A stretch of 62,069 nt of DNA from Methanoregulaceae archaeon (GTDB lineage: Archaea > Halobacteriota > Methanomicrobia > Methanomicrobiales > Methanospirillaceae). A model generated the notes under the pieces. The model saw nothing but the letters and a program-made list of their open reading frames with translations, was not told the origin of the DNA and did no database searches. A program made the position numbers and the translations under genes. Below, piece by piece: positions 30,848 to 40,284 of this stretch. The stretch is from contig JACTUB010000004.1 in the NCBI GenBank assembly GCA_015660885.1, positions 1-62,069 of the forward strand, written 5' to 3'. Numbering within the stretch: the stretch's first letter is position 1; the number at the start of each line of letters is the position of its first letter.

Positions 30848-33502
30848 CTATGATTCTTTCAGCCCGCGGATGAAATGACCGGTGGTGATGCCACCAAGGG
30901 AACGGCGTTTTACTGCATCTTTCAGTTGTTCCAGCTGGTGATGATCATGCCGGATGTGGTCTTTTGCCAGGGTTATGGCCTGACGGTAAATTCGGGTCAT
31001 ATCCCCGGCATAGGTTCTGGTCCTGCCCCGTGCATCGATTACCACCTCATCGATGCCGATCTCCATGAGTGCCGGGAGATGATCGATCAGGCAAATCTCC
31101 GCGGCGTTGTAAATATGCGAGCGGCATTCACCATCGATCCGTACCGGGAAGATACGTCCGGTAGTGTCCCTGATGCCTGAGAACGTTGTATTACCCGGAT
31201 CATGCCCATTAGCATTATCTTGTAACCAAGGCTGGAGGATACAGTCCTCAGAGATCATCGCTTCAATATTTCCCTGCACGATAAGGGCGAACCGGGTCGC
31301 GAGTCCCCGTGATCGGGCAGCCCGGATCAGGATCCGGATCTCGTCACGGGTAAGTTCCGGGGAGAGTGTAAGTAATCCAAACAGGGACGAGAGCGCCTGC
31401 ACTGCCCGGTGATTGAAGATATTGAGCCCGGTTGAACCGGAAAGGGCAGGCCTCTGATCAGTGTGCATGAGTGCATATGCCGTCCCGCAATTTTCGACCA
31501 TGTATTCGTATATACCCATTCTGACAAGGTGGGGCACTACCGGAAGGAGTACATCGAGATAGGTATTTTTGGTAATTTTGGGAAATTTGCAGACAAACCG
31601 CACACCGGCGTCCCGGCATGCTCCGTATGCAGCACCGATCTGTGTTTCAAGAGATTGTGGACGAGCCCGGGTGCAGCAGTGAGCCGGAGGAACGGAGAAC
31701 ACGGGTTCAAAACAGATGACATCACAACCCCCCTCAACAGCTCCCTGTACACCTCCCGGTGAATCTGCGTAGACAGAAAGAACAAGTGAGGATGACGGGG
31801 AACTTTCGCTTGTGCCGGAAGCCTGAAATGTAACTGCAGGTTTCAGATCGTCCCAACGCTGATGTACCTGTTCAACGCTTTTATGTGAGGGACGGGGTGC
31901 AACCGCCAGTATTTCTTCAGCCTGTGCAAGGAATTCCCTCCGGGCATAGTTCAGTCCGGCAAGAGGTGCAAACATATCCCCGTTGTAGGCGAGGGTAAAA
32001 TTCCGTATCGTAAACGGGGAAATACCGGTTTTTATCAGCTGCTGCCTGAGCTGATCCCGGGTCATTGGTTGCGTTCGCGCAGGCACGAGGCGAAGATCAG
32101 ATCGATACATGATCGGGATCTCTCTTCCTTTCCTCGTATGTATGAGCCCTTCAAGCACCAGGATACCGTCTTTTTCAACTCTGGCAGCAAGATCGATGGG
32201 AACAGGGTGCCGAAGGGTGGGGGGAGGATGAGCCATAATCTGTTGCGCACGATGAGCGAGGTCGGTTGACGAGGTGATGTACACCTCTGCACCGGGTTCA
32301 ACCGGGCGCGGGACTTTCATTACGATCTCCCCATCTCTTTGCAGGGGAACCGTATTGAGGGAAAAGCCAGACTCATAACGGGGATTTTTGGGATGGATGA
32401 AGAGGAGCCCGTCTCCGGGACAGGGAATACTCCCTCCTTCGGATTTGACCGTCACGGTTTTTGATTGTTCATCATACCGTTTCACAACACCTATACAGAT
32501 TCCCCGGTTATCCGCTGCATCCCTTCCCATGAGCGCAGTATGCCGTTTTCCAAAAAGATACCCGGAAGTAAACCCGCGGTTGAATGCCAGGAGGAGGTCC
32601 CGCAGCGCTGTTAAAGATGTATCAGCAATTCCTGCAGCGATCGCATCGAGTGCCTCCCGGTAGGTGGATACAACAATCGAGACGTATTCCGCTGATTTCA
32701 TCCGCCCTTCTATCTTCAGTGAGACTATGGGGGAGTCGACGAGATCGGGGAGGTTAGCATAGGTACAAAGGTCTTTTGGGGAGAGCAGGTAGTGCCCGTG
32801 TGTCGGAACTTCGAGGAGCCCGGTCGGTCTGCCAAATTCATCCTGATTGCCAATCATCAGCGAATAGGGTTTTCGGCAGGGTTGCGCACACATGCCACGG
32901 TTTCCGCTTCTTCCCCCGATCACGGAGGAGAGGAGGCACTGGCCTGAAAAGGAATAACAGAGTGCACCATGTGCGAACACTTCAAGACCGATACAGGATC
33001 CGTCAGTTTCCCGGGCTATACGGGTTATTTCTTCAAGCGACAGCTCGCGGGCGAGGACTACACGCGAAAAGCCCTGTTCTGCCGCCCACCTCACGCCATC
33101 CGTACTATGAATCGTCATCTGGGTTGAAGCGTGCAGGGGTAGTCCTGGTACAATCTCACGGGCGAGAGCAGCAATGCCGGTATCCTGAACCAGTACCGCA
33201 TCCACGCCAATGGAATACAGCCATATAAGATATTCCGCAACACCGGCGAGTTCCCGGTCATGGATGAGGGTGTTTAGGGTAACGTAGACACCGACATCCC
33301 TGCGATGGGCAGCGGTGACTGCCTCTTCAATCTCCCCATCGGTAAAATTCGGGGCAAATTTCCGGGCGCCAAATCGCCTTCCGCTCAGATATACTGCATC
33401 CGCACCGGCGGCAATCGCTGCCCGGAACGCCTCTGGTGATCCGGCAGGTGCCAGCAGCTCAGGGATGGGTGTTTCTTTCCGGATTTGAGAAGATTGCCGC
33501 AT
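30848..33502 (-). CDS. Peptidase U32 family protein, long form with DUF3656-type region
   Basis: 884 residues from the ATG at 33502; the frame is open a further 42 codons but that part overlaps the upstream gene. The N-terminal TIM-barrel-like U32 domain has ELLAPAGSPEAFRAAIAAGA and the signature EVFAHGALCYSFSGQCLLSS, then GGRSGNRGMCAQPCRKPYSL with Cys residues that can hold an iron-sulfur cluster. U32 proteins include RlhA, which hydroxylates 23S rRNA, and collagenase-annotated homologues; real peptidase activity is doubtful. A middle beta-rich region (about 390-580) and a second partial barrel-like half (about 630-840, with GCDVICFEP) follow. The role is most likely RNA or cofactor modification. 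Confidence 0.82.
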   Translation of the reverse strand: MRQSSQIRKETPIPELLAPAGSPEAFRAAIAAGADAVYLSGRRFGARKFAPNFTDGEIEEAVTAAHRRDVGVYVTLNTLIHDRELAGVAEYLIWLYSIGVDAVLVQDTGIAALAREIVPGLPLHASTQMTIHSTDGVRWAAEQGFSRVVLARELSLEEITRIARETDGSCIGLEVFAHGALCYSFSGQCLLSSVIGGRSGNRGMCAQPCRKPYSLMIGNQDEFGRPTGLLEVPTHGHYLLSPKDLCTYANLPDLVDSPIVSLKIEGRMKSAEYVSIVVSTYREALDAIAAGIADTSLTALRDLLLAFNRGFTSGYLFGKRHTALMGRDAADNRGICIGVVKRYDEQSKTVTVKSEGGSIPCPGDGLLFIHPKNPRYESGFSLNTVPLQRDGEIVMKVPRPVEPGAEVYITSSTDLAHRAQQIMAHPPPTLRHPVPIDLAARVEKDGILVLEGLIHTRKGREIPIMYRSDLRLVPARTQPMTRDQLRQQLIKTGISPFTIRNFTLAYNGDMFAPLAGLNYARREFLAQAEEILAVAPRPSHKSVEQVHQRWDDLKPAVTFQASGTSESSPSSSLVLSVYADSPGGVQGAVEGGCDVICFEPVFSVPPAHCCTRARPQSLETQIGAAYGACRDAGVRFVCKFPKITKNTYLDVLLPVVPHLVRMGIYEYMVENCGTAYALMHTDQRPALSGSTGLNIFNHRAVQALSSLFGLLTLSPELTRDEIRILIRAARSRGLATRFALIVQGNIEAMISEDCILQPWLQDNANGHDPGNTTFSGIRDTTGRIFPVRIDGECRSHIYNAAEICLIDHLPALMEIGIDEVVIDARGRTRTYAGDMTRIYRQAITLAKDHIRHDHHQLEQLKDAVKRRSLGGITTGHFIRGLKES

Positions 33503-33510
33503 AGTCCAAC

Positions 33511-34047
33511 CTATACATGAATAATTTTGAAAAATCCCATAATTGTAAGAATCGTTACCATGGAGATGGCGATATATCCTGCCATTATCAACAGGATGGC
33601 CCGGTCCCGCGGCCACCCCATCACCCATGAGACGGAGGGGCAGACATAAAATCCCAGGATGAACACACAGGGTACCAGGCCGTACATCCCGTACTTTTTC
33701 AGGAACATCGAACGTCCTGCCCGTTCATCTGACTTTTTTAAGAACCGTGATACTTTTTCCGAATGCACTCCGAGTACGTCAAAAATATCAAACAGGGTAA
33801 GAATGACACCCAGCGCAACGCAGGTAAGGACGAACAGAATGTAGAGGGGGGGCAGGCCAAGACCAATACCCAGTGCGGCTGCACCATATTCGATGACAAA
33901 GGTCGCCGAGACGAGTGCAAGGACGGATGCTGTGGAGATATTAAGGAAAAATGCAGGAGCAAGTGGGAGAATAACCGCAAGGATAAGCCCCCGTGCAATC
34001 GTAACGGACAGGTGTTTTAAAAAACGGGGGGGAGCGCCACTTTCCAT
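33511..34047 (-). CDS. Small multidrug export-like integral membrane protein
   Basis: 178 residues from the ATG at 34047, chosen because the first hydrophobic helix starts soon after; the frame continues upstream over the divergent aroD promoter. About five membrane segments: GLILAVILPLAPAFFL, STASVLALVSATFVIEYGAA, LYILFVLTCVALGVILTLFD, YGLVPCVFILGFYVC and a last one (AILLIMAGYIAISMVTILTI). KKYGMYGLVPCVFILGFYVC resembles the PF06695 small multidrug export family. The transported substrate, if any, is unknown. The stop is 8 bp before the U32 start, so the two may be co-transcribed. Confidence 0.6.
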   Translation of the reverse strand: MESGAPPRFLKHLSVTIARGLILAVILPLAPAFFLNISTASVLALVSATFVIEYGAAALGIGLGLPPLYILFVLTCVALGVILTLFDIFDVLGVHSEKVSRFLKKSDERAGRSMFLKKYGMYGLVPCVFILGFYVCPSVSWVMGWPRDRAILLIMAGYIAISMVTILTIMGFFKIIHV

Positions 34048-34188
34048 AACTGTGATAGGATTATCGCTGAAAAAGGATAAACAGGTATCTTCCGGTACAA
34101 GAAAGTAGACAATACCGGTAATCCGGTTGGATGTATGCATGAAAAGGGTGCATCTTTTTTTATCCTGCACCCCAAAGAGAATGTGCAC

Positions 34189-34824
34189 ATGAAGATCGTC
34201 GCAGCGCTTACGGATCCGGCTCATGCAGCCCGTGCACAGGAGCAGGGGGCTGACATTGTCGAACTCCGGTTTGATCTGATGGAGGGGGATCCGGTAACCC
34301 TTGTGCAAACATGTAAAGAAGCATGTTCATTGCCCGTTATCGCCACCCTTCGTTCTGCGCAGGAGGGCGGGCAGTTTTTCGGTGAAGCTGAAGAATGGTT
34401 TGAGAGGCTCCGGTGGGTTGTACCCCATGTTGATTATGTTGATATTGAGCTGCGGTTTGCCGCATATGCGCATCGCATTAAGGATACAGGAAAGATGATT
34501 ATTGCATCACACCATGCAGATCAGATGATGTTACTCCCCGAGCTGTTTATGCTTGAGCGTGACCTCAGGACGTTTGGTGATATTGTAAAAATTATCGTCA
34601 CTCCTGCCAATGAAGAAGACATTATCGAACTCATCGCGTTCACCCGTGCAATAAAAAAACCACTCTGCACCGGTGTAATGGGAACACAGTTCAGATATGC
34701 CCGTGCAATCCTTCCCTTGTTTGGTTCACAGCTTATCTACTGTAGTACAGGTACCGCAACTTCTGCCGGGCAGTATTCCGTTGAAGAATTTATCAGACTC
34801 ATGAAATTGATGAAGGGGAATTGA
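34189..34824 (+). CDS. aroD: Type I 3-dehydroquinate dehydratase
   Basis: 211 residues from ATG 34189. It converts 3-dehydroquinate to 3-dehydroshikimate, the third step of the common aromatic pathway, by a Schiff base. Conserved elements: DIVELRFDLMEGD (the E-R-D substrate block), VIATLRSAQEGGQF, MIIASHHAD (catalytic His) and GDIVKIIVTP (Schiff-base Lys). GVMGTQFRYARAIL and GTATSAGQYSVEE close the barrel. The rest of the pathway is on the opposite strand at 35857-43673, so aroD is not in the main operon. The frame extends 18 codons upstream without a ribosome site. Confidence 0.92.
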   Translation: MKIVAALTDPAHAARAQEQGADIVELRFDLMEGDPVTLVQTCKEACSLPVIATLRSAQEGGQFFGEAEEWFERLRWVVPHVDYVDIELRFAAYAHRIKDTGKMIIASHHADQMMLLPELFMLERDLRTFGDIVKIIVTPANEEDIIELIAFTRAIKKPLCTGVMGTQFRYARAILPLFGSQLIYCSTGTATSAGQYSVEEFIRLMKLMKGN

Positions 34825-34918
34825 GGTTCTGGATCCTGACCTGTCCCTTTCTGGTATTCCGACATAACGTATATCATCTCACCGGTAAAGACGGCGGATA
34901 TAGCACAATAGCACTCCC

Positions 34919-35842
34919 ATGACAGGTATACAGTATAAGGCGGGTGAACACATGATGGTTTTTAAATCAGCCAGGCCTGACCGTCGCACGGTCAGCTGGG
35001 TATCCTCAGAATGGCTGGCAGATCACCTGGATGATCCACATCTCCTTGTCGTGGATTGCCGTCAGAATAGTCACTCCTACTTCCACGACCATATCCCCGG
35101 CTCCATTCACCTGCATGAAGGACTGCTGCGGATGCATATCGGAAAATTTCCCGTGCATTGGATCTCTCCGGAAGCAGCACAGATCATACTTTCCACGATC
35201 GGTGTCGAGCAGGACCGCCCGGTTGTAGTCTACTCGGACAGCATTCCAATGACGCTCTCTTCGCAACCAGGTAATGACGGGCTCGAACAAACTCTTGTTG
35301 CCTATTCCCTTGCCCGGTTCGGATGCCGGAATGTGATGGTTCTTGATGGCGGTCTTTTGAAATGGAAATCGGAAAACCGTCCAGTTGCAACCGATTTTGG
35401 AATCGCCTGCCCATCCGCATTTACCGTCGACGTGCAGATCGATTTCCTGGTAGGATATGACGAATGTGCCAGGCTGAAAGATGAGCCGGATGTCATCTTG
35501 CTGGACACACGGCCATCATCCCTGTATGAAGGTCAGGGCCCATGGGCTAAACCCGGTCATATTCCTGGTGCCATTAACCTGCCGGCAGCACTGATGATGA
35601 ATGCAGAGAATTCTACGTTTTTAAAACCGGAAGAGGAGATCCGCAGGATTCTGTTCTCGTACGGGATCACACCGGAAAAAACGGTTATCTGTTCCTGCGG
35701 GACGGGAAGATCGGCAACTGCAGTCTTCCTCGTACTCAAATATTATCTTGGATATCCTGATGTTCTCATATATGAAGCAGGGTTCACCGAATGGTCATCC
35801 TACCCGGATAATCCTGTAATTACCGGGAAACATCCACGATAA
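34919..35842 (+). CDS. Two-domain rhodanese-type sulfurtransferase
   Basis: 307 residues. Two rhodanese domains: residues 25-165 (VSSEWLADHLDDPHLLVVDC through GGLLKWKSENRPV) and 180-305 (VILLDTRPSSLYEGQGPWAK through GFTEWSSYPDNPV). The first lacks the active-site Cys loop (it reads VVVYSDSIP), as in classic rhodaneses. The second has VICSCGTGRSATAV, with the persulfide Cys in the loop. The enzyme moves sulfane sulfur from thiosulfate or mercaptopyruvate to an acceptor. ATATAGC near 34889 is about 25 bp from the ATG, suggesting a leaderless message; an ATG at 34952 is the alternative start. It converges with aroC 14 bp away. Confidence 0.85.
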   Translation: MTGIQYKAGEHMMVFKSARPDRRTVSWVSSEWLADHLDDPHLLVVDCRQNSHSYFHDHIPGSIHLHEGLLRMHIGKFPVHWISPEAAQIILSTIGVEQDRPVVVYSDSIPMTLSSQPGNDGLEQTLVAYSLARFGCRNVMVLDGGLLKWKSENRPVATDFGIACPSAFTVDVQIDFLVGYDECARLKDEPDVILLDTRPSSLYEGQGPWAKPGHIPGAINLPAALMMNAENSTFLKPEEEIRRILFSYGITPEKTVICSCGTGRSATAVFLVLKYYLGYPDVLIYEAGFTEWSSYPDNPVITGKHPR

Positions 35843-35856
35843 CCGGATAATCCCAT

Positions 35857-36846
35857 CTATATATGGTACTTTGCCTGTTCCAGCACACAATCCACCAGTA
35901 CCAACGCCAGCATTGCCTCGGCAACCGGCAGGATACGGGGAACGATGCAGGGATCGTGCCGCCCCTTAACGACAATTTCCGTTTCATTCCCATGAATATC
36001 CCGGGTCTGCTGGGTCCGTGCGATTGATGGTGTCGGCTTGACAGCGATTCGAACGATTATGTCCTGACCGGTAGAAATGCCGCCAAGAATGCCACCGGCA
36101 TGGTTGCTTGAAAATCCGTCCTTTGTCATCTGGTCGTTGTTCTCACTCCCGAATTTGCCGGCAGCAGCAAACCCGTCACCAATTTCCACACCCTTGACCG
36201 CCCCTATACCCATCATGGCCCCGGCAAGCTGTGCATCCAGTTTCCCGAAGACCGGGTCACCAAGGCCGGAAGGGCATCCGAGGGCAACAATCTCAACGAT
36301 ACCTCCTGCTGAATCCCCAGCCTCTTTTGCTCTGAGGATCTCCTGTTCAATTTCGGCAGCGGACGTTTTCCCGTGCACTGCCAAAATTTTGCCCCTTATG
36401 GTGATGCCCCGGGCTGAAAGATATTTCAGGGCAACTGCACCCGCAGCGACACGGCCGATGGTCTCGCGCCCGGAACTCCTTCCTCCGCCACGGTGGTCCC
36501 GTATGCCGTACTTTTCCTGGTAGGTGAAATCCGCATGGCCCGGGCGAAATTTTTCGCGGAGATCCTCATAATCCTTCGACTGCTGGTTTTCATTGCGTAT
36601 TATGAGCGCAATCGGTGCGCCCGTAGTCTTCCCTTCGAAGACCCCGGAAAGTATCTCCACCCGGTCCCGCTCCTGCCGCGGGGAACTGAGCGGGGATGTT
36701 CCCGGACGTCGCCGCTCAAGAAACGGTTGTATATCCTGTTCTGCCAGTTTCGTGCCGGCCGGGCAGCCGTCAATGATAACACCGACAACTGCACCATGGC
36801 TCTCCCCAAAGGTCGTAATCCGGAAATTTCTCCCCAACGAATTCAT
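35857..36846 (-). CDS. aroC: Chorismate synthase
   Basis: 329 residues, slightly short for the family (usually 350-390). It converts EPSP to chorismate with reduced FMN. Landmarks: N-terminal GRNFRITTFGESHGAVVGVI, FRPGHADFTYQEKYGIRDHR, GGGRSSGRETIGRVAAGAVA and SNHAGGILGGISTGQDI, and RHDPCIVPRILPVAEAM near the end. These contain the FMN- and substrate-binding His and Arg residues. It is last in the aro operon; its start overlaps the upstream fusion gene by 4 bp (ATGA). Confidence 0.95.
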   Translation of the reverse strand: MNSLGRNFRITTFGESHGAVVGVIIDGCPAGTKLAEQDIQPFLERRRPGTSPLSSPRQERDRVEILSGVFEGKTTGAPIALIIRNENQQSKDYEDLREKFRPGHADFTYQEKYGIRDHRGGGRSSGRETIGRVAAGAVALKYLSARGITIRGKILAVHGKTSAAEIEQEILRAKEAGDSAGGIVEIVALGCPSGLGDPVFGKLDAQLAGAMMGIGAVKGVEIGDGFAAAGKFGSENNDQMTKDGFSSNHAGGILGGISTGQDIIVRIAVKPTPSIARTQQTRDIHGNETEIVVKGRHDPCIVPRILPVAEAMLALVLVDCVLEQAKYHI

Positions 36847-38234
36847 ACTGTGAGCTCCCTCATTTTTTCTGCCGGGACATCGATACCGAAGAACAGGTAA
36901 AACTGCTCCCGGGCCTGTTCGATGAACATCTCAATACCACTGATAGTCCGGCACCCTTTCGCCCGCGCCGCTTCGATCAGGGGTGTCACCGGAGGCGTAT
37001 AGACGAGATCGAATACCGTCATGTTTTCATTGAGCTGATCTTCCCGCAAAGGGCTGCGGGTATCCGGCTGCATGCCAAGTGGTGTCGCATTGACGACAAG
37101 CTCGGGCTTGATACGGTCAATTTCATCCCAGCTGCCCCATTTACATCCGAACCGTTCAGCAAGTTTTTTTGCATTTTCCGGTGTCCGGTTCAAAATTGTC
37201 ACATCCATGTCAAGATCAGTAAGGGCATACGCGGCACCGGCTGCAACACCTCCTGCTCCAAGAAGTACGGCCTTTGCCCCTTTCATTGAAACAAGCGGTT
37301 TGCGTACCCCCAGCCAGTCCGTGTTGTACCCGATCGCTGTCCCGCATGCAAATACTACGGTATTCACCGCGCCAATCTCCCGTGCAGCGTGTTCATCAAT
37401 CTCATCGAGGTATTTTATCACATCCCGTTTGAACGGGATTGTCACCGAAAGTCCTTTTACATCGATTGCCCGTGCAACGTCCATGATCTCGTCAAGTTCC
37501 GGGTCCTCAAACCAGGTATAATGATAATTCAGCTGGTAATAGTCAAAGAGTGCATTAAAGAGACCCGGGCTCCTGCTGTGAGCACACGGGTAACCGGCAA
37601 CTCCCATGATCCGGGTCGTGGGATCACGGTCGGGACCGGTAAGGATTTCTGTTAGATTTATCAGGGCAACAGGGGGCAGACGTCCGGTTTTAAAAAATGC
37701 CAGTGCTGTATTCCGCTGGACCTGGCTGGATACTCCGTTATGTGTGAGAGCGATAATTTTTTCTGCGGCCACCTCCGGTGAAGTCTCCGTGGTATCGATA
37801 CAGAAATCTGATGCGGCATAATAATTCTGCCGGCGGCGATCCATCATTTCAGCAATTTCTTCATGCAGGGGAAGACCGGTGAGCGGGGGCCGGGGTTTTT
37901 TTAATAACCGTTTTTCAATGGTATCGATATCCGCAACCAGGAGCACAACGCTGCTGCCACGGCGGAGATGTTCCATGTTTTTGGGATCGCAGACAACACC
38001 GCCACCGGTACTTATAATCACATCCTTCGGGGGGAGCGATGCCATAACCTCCCGTTCGATACTCCGGAACCGCTCTTCCCCCTCGTAATGGAAGATGTCT
38101 GGTATCGACCGTCCGGTCCTTGTCTCAATCAGTTCATCGGTATCGATGAAGGCCGCATTCAGCCGTGAGGACAGGACTCTGCCAATTTCGGTTTTCCCGG
38201 TACCGCGAAAGCCGGTTAATACGATCCTCTTCAT
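36843..38234 (-). CDS. Shikimate kinase-shikimate dehydrogenase fusion (AroK-AroE)
   Basis: 463 residues carrying two consecutive pathway steps. Residues 1-170 are a bacterial-type P-loop shikimate kinase: VLTGFRGTGKTEIGRVLSSR (Walker A), FIDTDELIETRTGRSIPDIF and VIISTGGGVVC. Residues about 205-463 are shikimate dehydrogenase: GVAGYPCAHSRSPGLFNALF, GLSVTIPFKRDV (catalytic Lys), GAVNTVVF, the Rossmann loop VLLGAGGVAAGA, and NATPLGMQPD. Most archaea use a GHMP-type shikimate kinase instead, so the kinase half is of bacterial ancestry. Order in the polypeptide (kinase, then dehydrogenase) is the reverse of the reaction order. ATGA overlaps on both sides. Confidence 0.94.
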   Translation of the reverse strand: MKRIVLTGFRGTGKTEIGRVLSSRLNAAFIDTDELIETRTGRSIPDIFHYEGEERFRSIEREVMASLPPKDVIISTGGGVVCDPKNMEHLRRGSSVVLLVADIDTIEKRLLKKPRPPLTGLPLHEEIAEMMDRRRQNYYAASDFCIDTTETSPEVAAEKIIALTHNGVSSQVQRNTALAFFKTGRLPPVALINLTEILTGPDRDPTTRIMGVAGYPCAHSRSPGLFNALFDYYQLNYHYTWFEDPELDEIMDVARAIDVKGLSVTIPFKRDVIKYLDEIDEHAAREIGAVNTVVFACGTAIGYNTDWLGVRKPLVSMKGAKAVLLGAGGVAAGAAYALTDLDMDVTILNRTPENAKKLAERFGCKWGSWDEIDRIKPELVVNATPLGMQPDTRSPLREDQLNENMTVFDLVYTPPVTPLIEAARAKGCRTISGIEMFIEQAREQFYLFFGIDVPAEKMRELTV

Positions 38235-39496
38235 TTCATAACCCCTGCAAGTGAATCCCAGAATTCCGGAAATGATTTACTTACGCACTCGGCATTCGTG
38301 ATGGTAACTCCCCCGATCCCAAGACCCAGCACTGCAAAACTCATCGCGGTACGGTGGTCATTGTCCGGATCGATAAGAGTCCCGCGAAGGGGAGAAGGAC
38401 GGATAGTGATCCGATCATCCTCAACCACTGCGTTTCCCCCCAGTACACGTAATCTTTCAGCAGTACCGGTGATACGATCACTCTCCTTGAACCTTAAATG
38501 GCTGATCCCCGTAATCGTTGTGGGCGTTGTTGCCATAGCGGCGACCATGCAGAGTGTCTGGACGGTGTCAGGAGACGATGACATGTCAATCGTGATACCC
38601 TGGAGATCTCCTGTTCTCTCTACCGTCACCGCGTCTTCTGTATACATAACGGTGCATCCCATGGATTTGAGGGTGTCAGGAAATCTGCGATCACCCTGAA
38701 CAGAATCCGGTCTCAGATTTTTTACCGTTACCCTGCCACCACAGATCGCGGCAATAGCAAAAAAATACGAAGCCGATGAATAATCTCCTTCAATAGCGTA
38801 CGTCTTTCCGACATAGAAAGTACTGTTGCTCACAGAAAACCGGGCATACCCGTCCCGGGTCACGTCTGCACCGAACGCCCGCATGACGTCAAGAGTAATA
38901 TCGAGATAGGACCGTGACGACAGAGAGTACGGGATGATGAGCTCAACTCCAGTTTCTGCATAGGGGGCGGCAAGAAGAATCGAGGAGATGAACTGGCTGC
39001 TGATCGTGCCGTCGACAATAACCCTGCCACCCTGGAGATGGCCCTTGACTTTCAGCGGAGGATACCCCTCTTTTTTTAAGAATGTAACAGAACCTCCAAG
39101 AGAAAGGAGGGACCGGGCCAGGGGAGCGATGGGGCGTTCCTGCATCCGCTGACTTCCGGTAAGGATCACCGGATACCTGCAGAGGAGGGCAAGCGAAGTA
39201 AGCAGCCGGAGGCTTGTTCCTGAGTTGTCAAGGTCGAGAAGGGTTTCTTTATCATTGGAAAATCTGCCGCTGCATCCCGTGATAACTACCTGTTCCGGAG
39301 TACAGCTGACTGATACTCCCAGCATCCCGAGAGCATGCATCGTGAGCCGTGTATCTTCTGCGAACAGCGGGTGGAGAATGGTAGTAGTGCCGGTACCCAG
39401 TGCACCGGCGATGAGTGCCCGGTGGGTATAGCTTTTTGACGGGGGTGCGGTAAATACCTGGTCAACCTTTCCTATGCGGGGTATAGTGACTATCAC
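38231..39496 (-). CDS. aroA: 3-phosphoshikimate 1-carboxyvinyltransferase (EPSP synthase)
   Basis: 421 residues, normal length. It transfers the enolpyruvyl group of PEP to shikimate 3-phosphate. Conserved stretches: PPSKSYTHRALIAGALGTGT (Lys and Ser for substrate), LDNSGTSLRLLTSLALL, GSQRMQERPIAPL, SSQFISSILLAAPY, IEGDYSSASYFFAIAAI and LRFKESDRITGTAERLRVLG. The NSGTSLR loop is Ser-type. The two-domain inverted alpha/beta-barrel layout is complete. It is fused to neither neighbour but overlaps both by 4 bp. Confidence 0.95.
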   Translation of the reverse strand: MIVTIPRIGKVDQVFTAPPSKSYTHRALIAGALGTGTTTILHPLFAEDTRLTMHALGMLGVSVSCTPEQVVITGCSGRFSNDKETLLDLDNSGTSLRLLTSLALLCRYPVILTGSQRMQERPIAPLARSLLSLGGSVTFLKKEGYPPLKVKGHLQGGRVIVDGTISSQFISSILLAAPYAETGVELIIPYSLSSRSYLDITLDVMRAFGADVTRDGYARFSVSNSTFYVGKTYAIEGDYSSASYFFAIAAICGGRVTVKNLRPDSVQGDRRFPDTLKSMGCTVMYTEDAVTVERTGDLQGITIDMSSSPDTVQTLCMVAAMATTPTTITGISHLRFKESDRITGTAERLRVLGGNAVVEDDRITIRPSPLRGTLIDPDNDHRTAMSFAVLGLGIGGVTITNAECVSKSFPEFWDSLAGVMK

Positions 39497-40284
39497 GGGG
39501 GCACCTCAATGGTACGGTAGCACCCGAGCTCTTTTACCGCGGTAATGGATTTGAGCTCATCGAGTGCTTCTTTTGTATCCGGTGACCATGCGGAGTCAAG
39601 AAAGAAGACATAATTCCCCATGCCCCTTTTTGACGGTCGTGATTCGATCCTGGTGAGGTTGATCCTGCGCTTTGCAAAGACTTCGAGCAAATCATGCAGG
39701 AGTCCGGCGCGATCGGTATCAGGGTCAATAACAATGCTGCATTTTTGCGCTCCTTTACCGGAAGCATGCGTTCGGGAGATGCGTATAAAACGGGTAGTAT
39801 TGGAAGCATTGTTCTCTATGTCCGGCACGATGACGGGCATTTTATAGAGACTGGCCGCGGATACGGAAAGGATCGCACCCGCATTGGGGGTTTTTTTTGC
39901 TTCAAGCGCACTGGATGCATTGCTGCTGGTATGGATTACCGGAAGTCCCCATTCTTCCAGACGCCCGCTGCATTGCTCATGGGTCTGGGGATGGGCATAG
40001 ATCACCCGCATACGGGAAAACGGCACCAGCGATGCCAGATGATGATGGATGGGCATATACATCTCCGCGGTGATGAAGAGGGGGAACCTCAACAAACCGT
40101 CAAGAGTCTCACCGACGCCACCTGCCTCAGAGTTTTCAATAGGCACTAACCCGACACCCTCACCTTGTGCAACCGCTGAAAAGATGCCGTGGATTGTAGA
40201 AGTACATCTGATGGACGTGCAACCCAGCTTCAGGGCAAGTTCATGAGAGAAGGTCCCTTCAGGCCCGAGCGTGAAAGTCGTCAT
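39493..40284 (-). CDS. pheA: Prephenate dehydratase with ACT domain
   Basis: 263 residues. It converts prephenate to phenylpyruvate for phenylalanine synthesis. Catalytic domain 1-170: MTTFTLGPEGTFSHELALKL, VPIENSEAGGVGETLDGLL and the essential NTTRFIRISR (Thr-Arg-Phe). The ACT regulatory domain (about 180-263) has LLEVFAKRRINLTRIESRPS, the Phe-binding ESRP element, so feedback control is expected. There is no chorismate mutase domain, and none is seen elsewhere in the window. ATGA overlaps to tyrA and aroA. Confidence 0.94.
   Translation of the reverse strand: MTTFTLGPEGTFSHELALKLGCTSIRCTSTIHGIFSAVAQGEGVGLVPIENSEAGGVGETLDGLLRFPLFITAEMYMPIHHHLASLVPFSRMRVIYAHPQTHEQCSGRLEEWGLPVIHTSSNASSALEAKKTPNAGAILSVSAASLYKMPVIVPDIENNASNTTRFIRISRTHASGKGAQKCSIVIDPDTDRAGLLHDLLEVFAKRRINLTRIESRPSKRGMGNYVFFLDSAWSPDTKEALDELKSITAVKELGCYRTIEVPP

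Noticed and set aside
30848..33502. U32 gene as a true collagenase/peptidase
   Set aside because: The family name is historical; the best studied members modify RNA or cofactors, and no protease motif can be pointed to.
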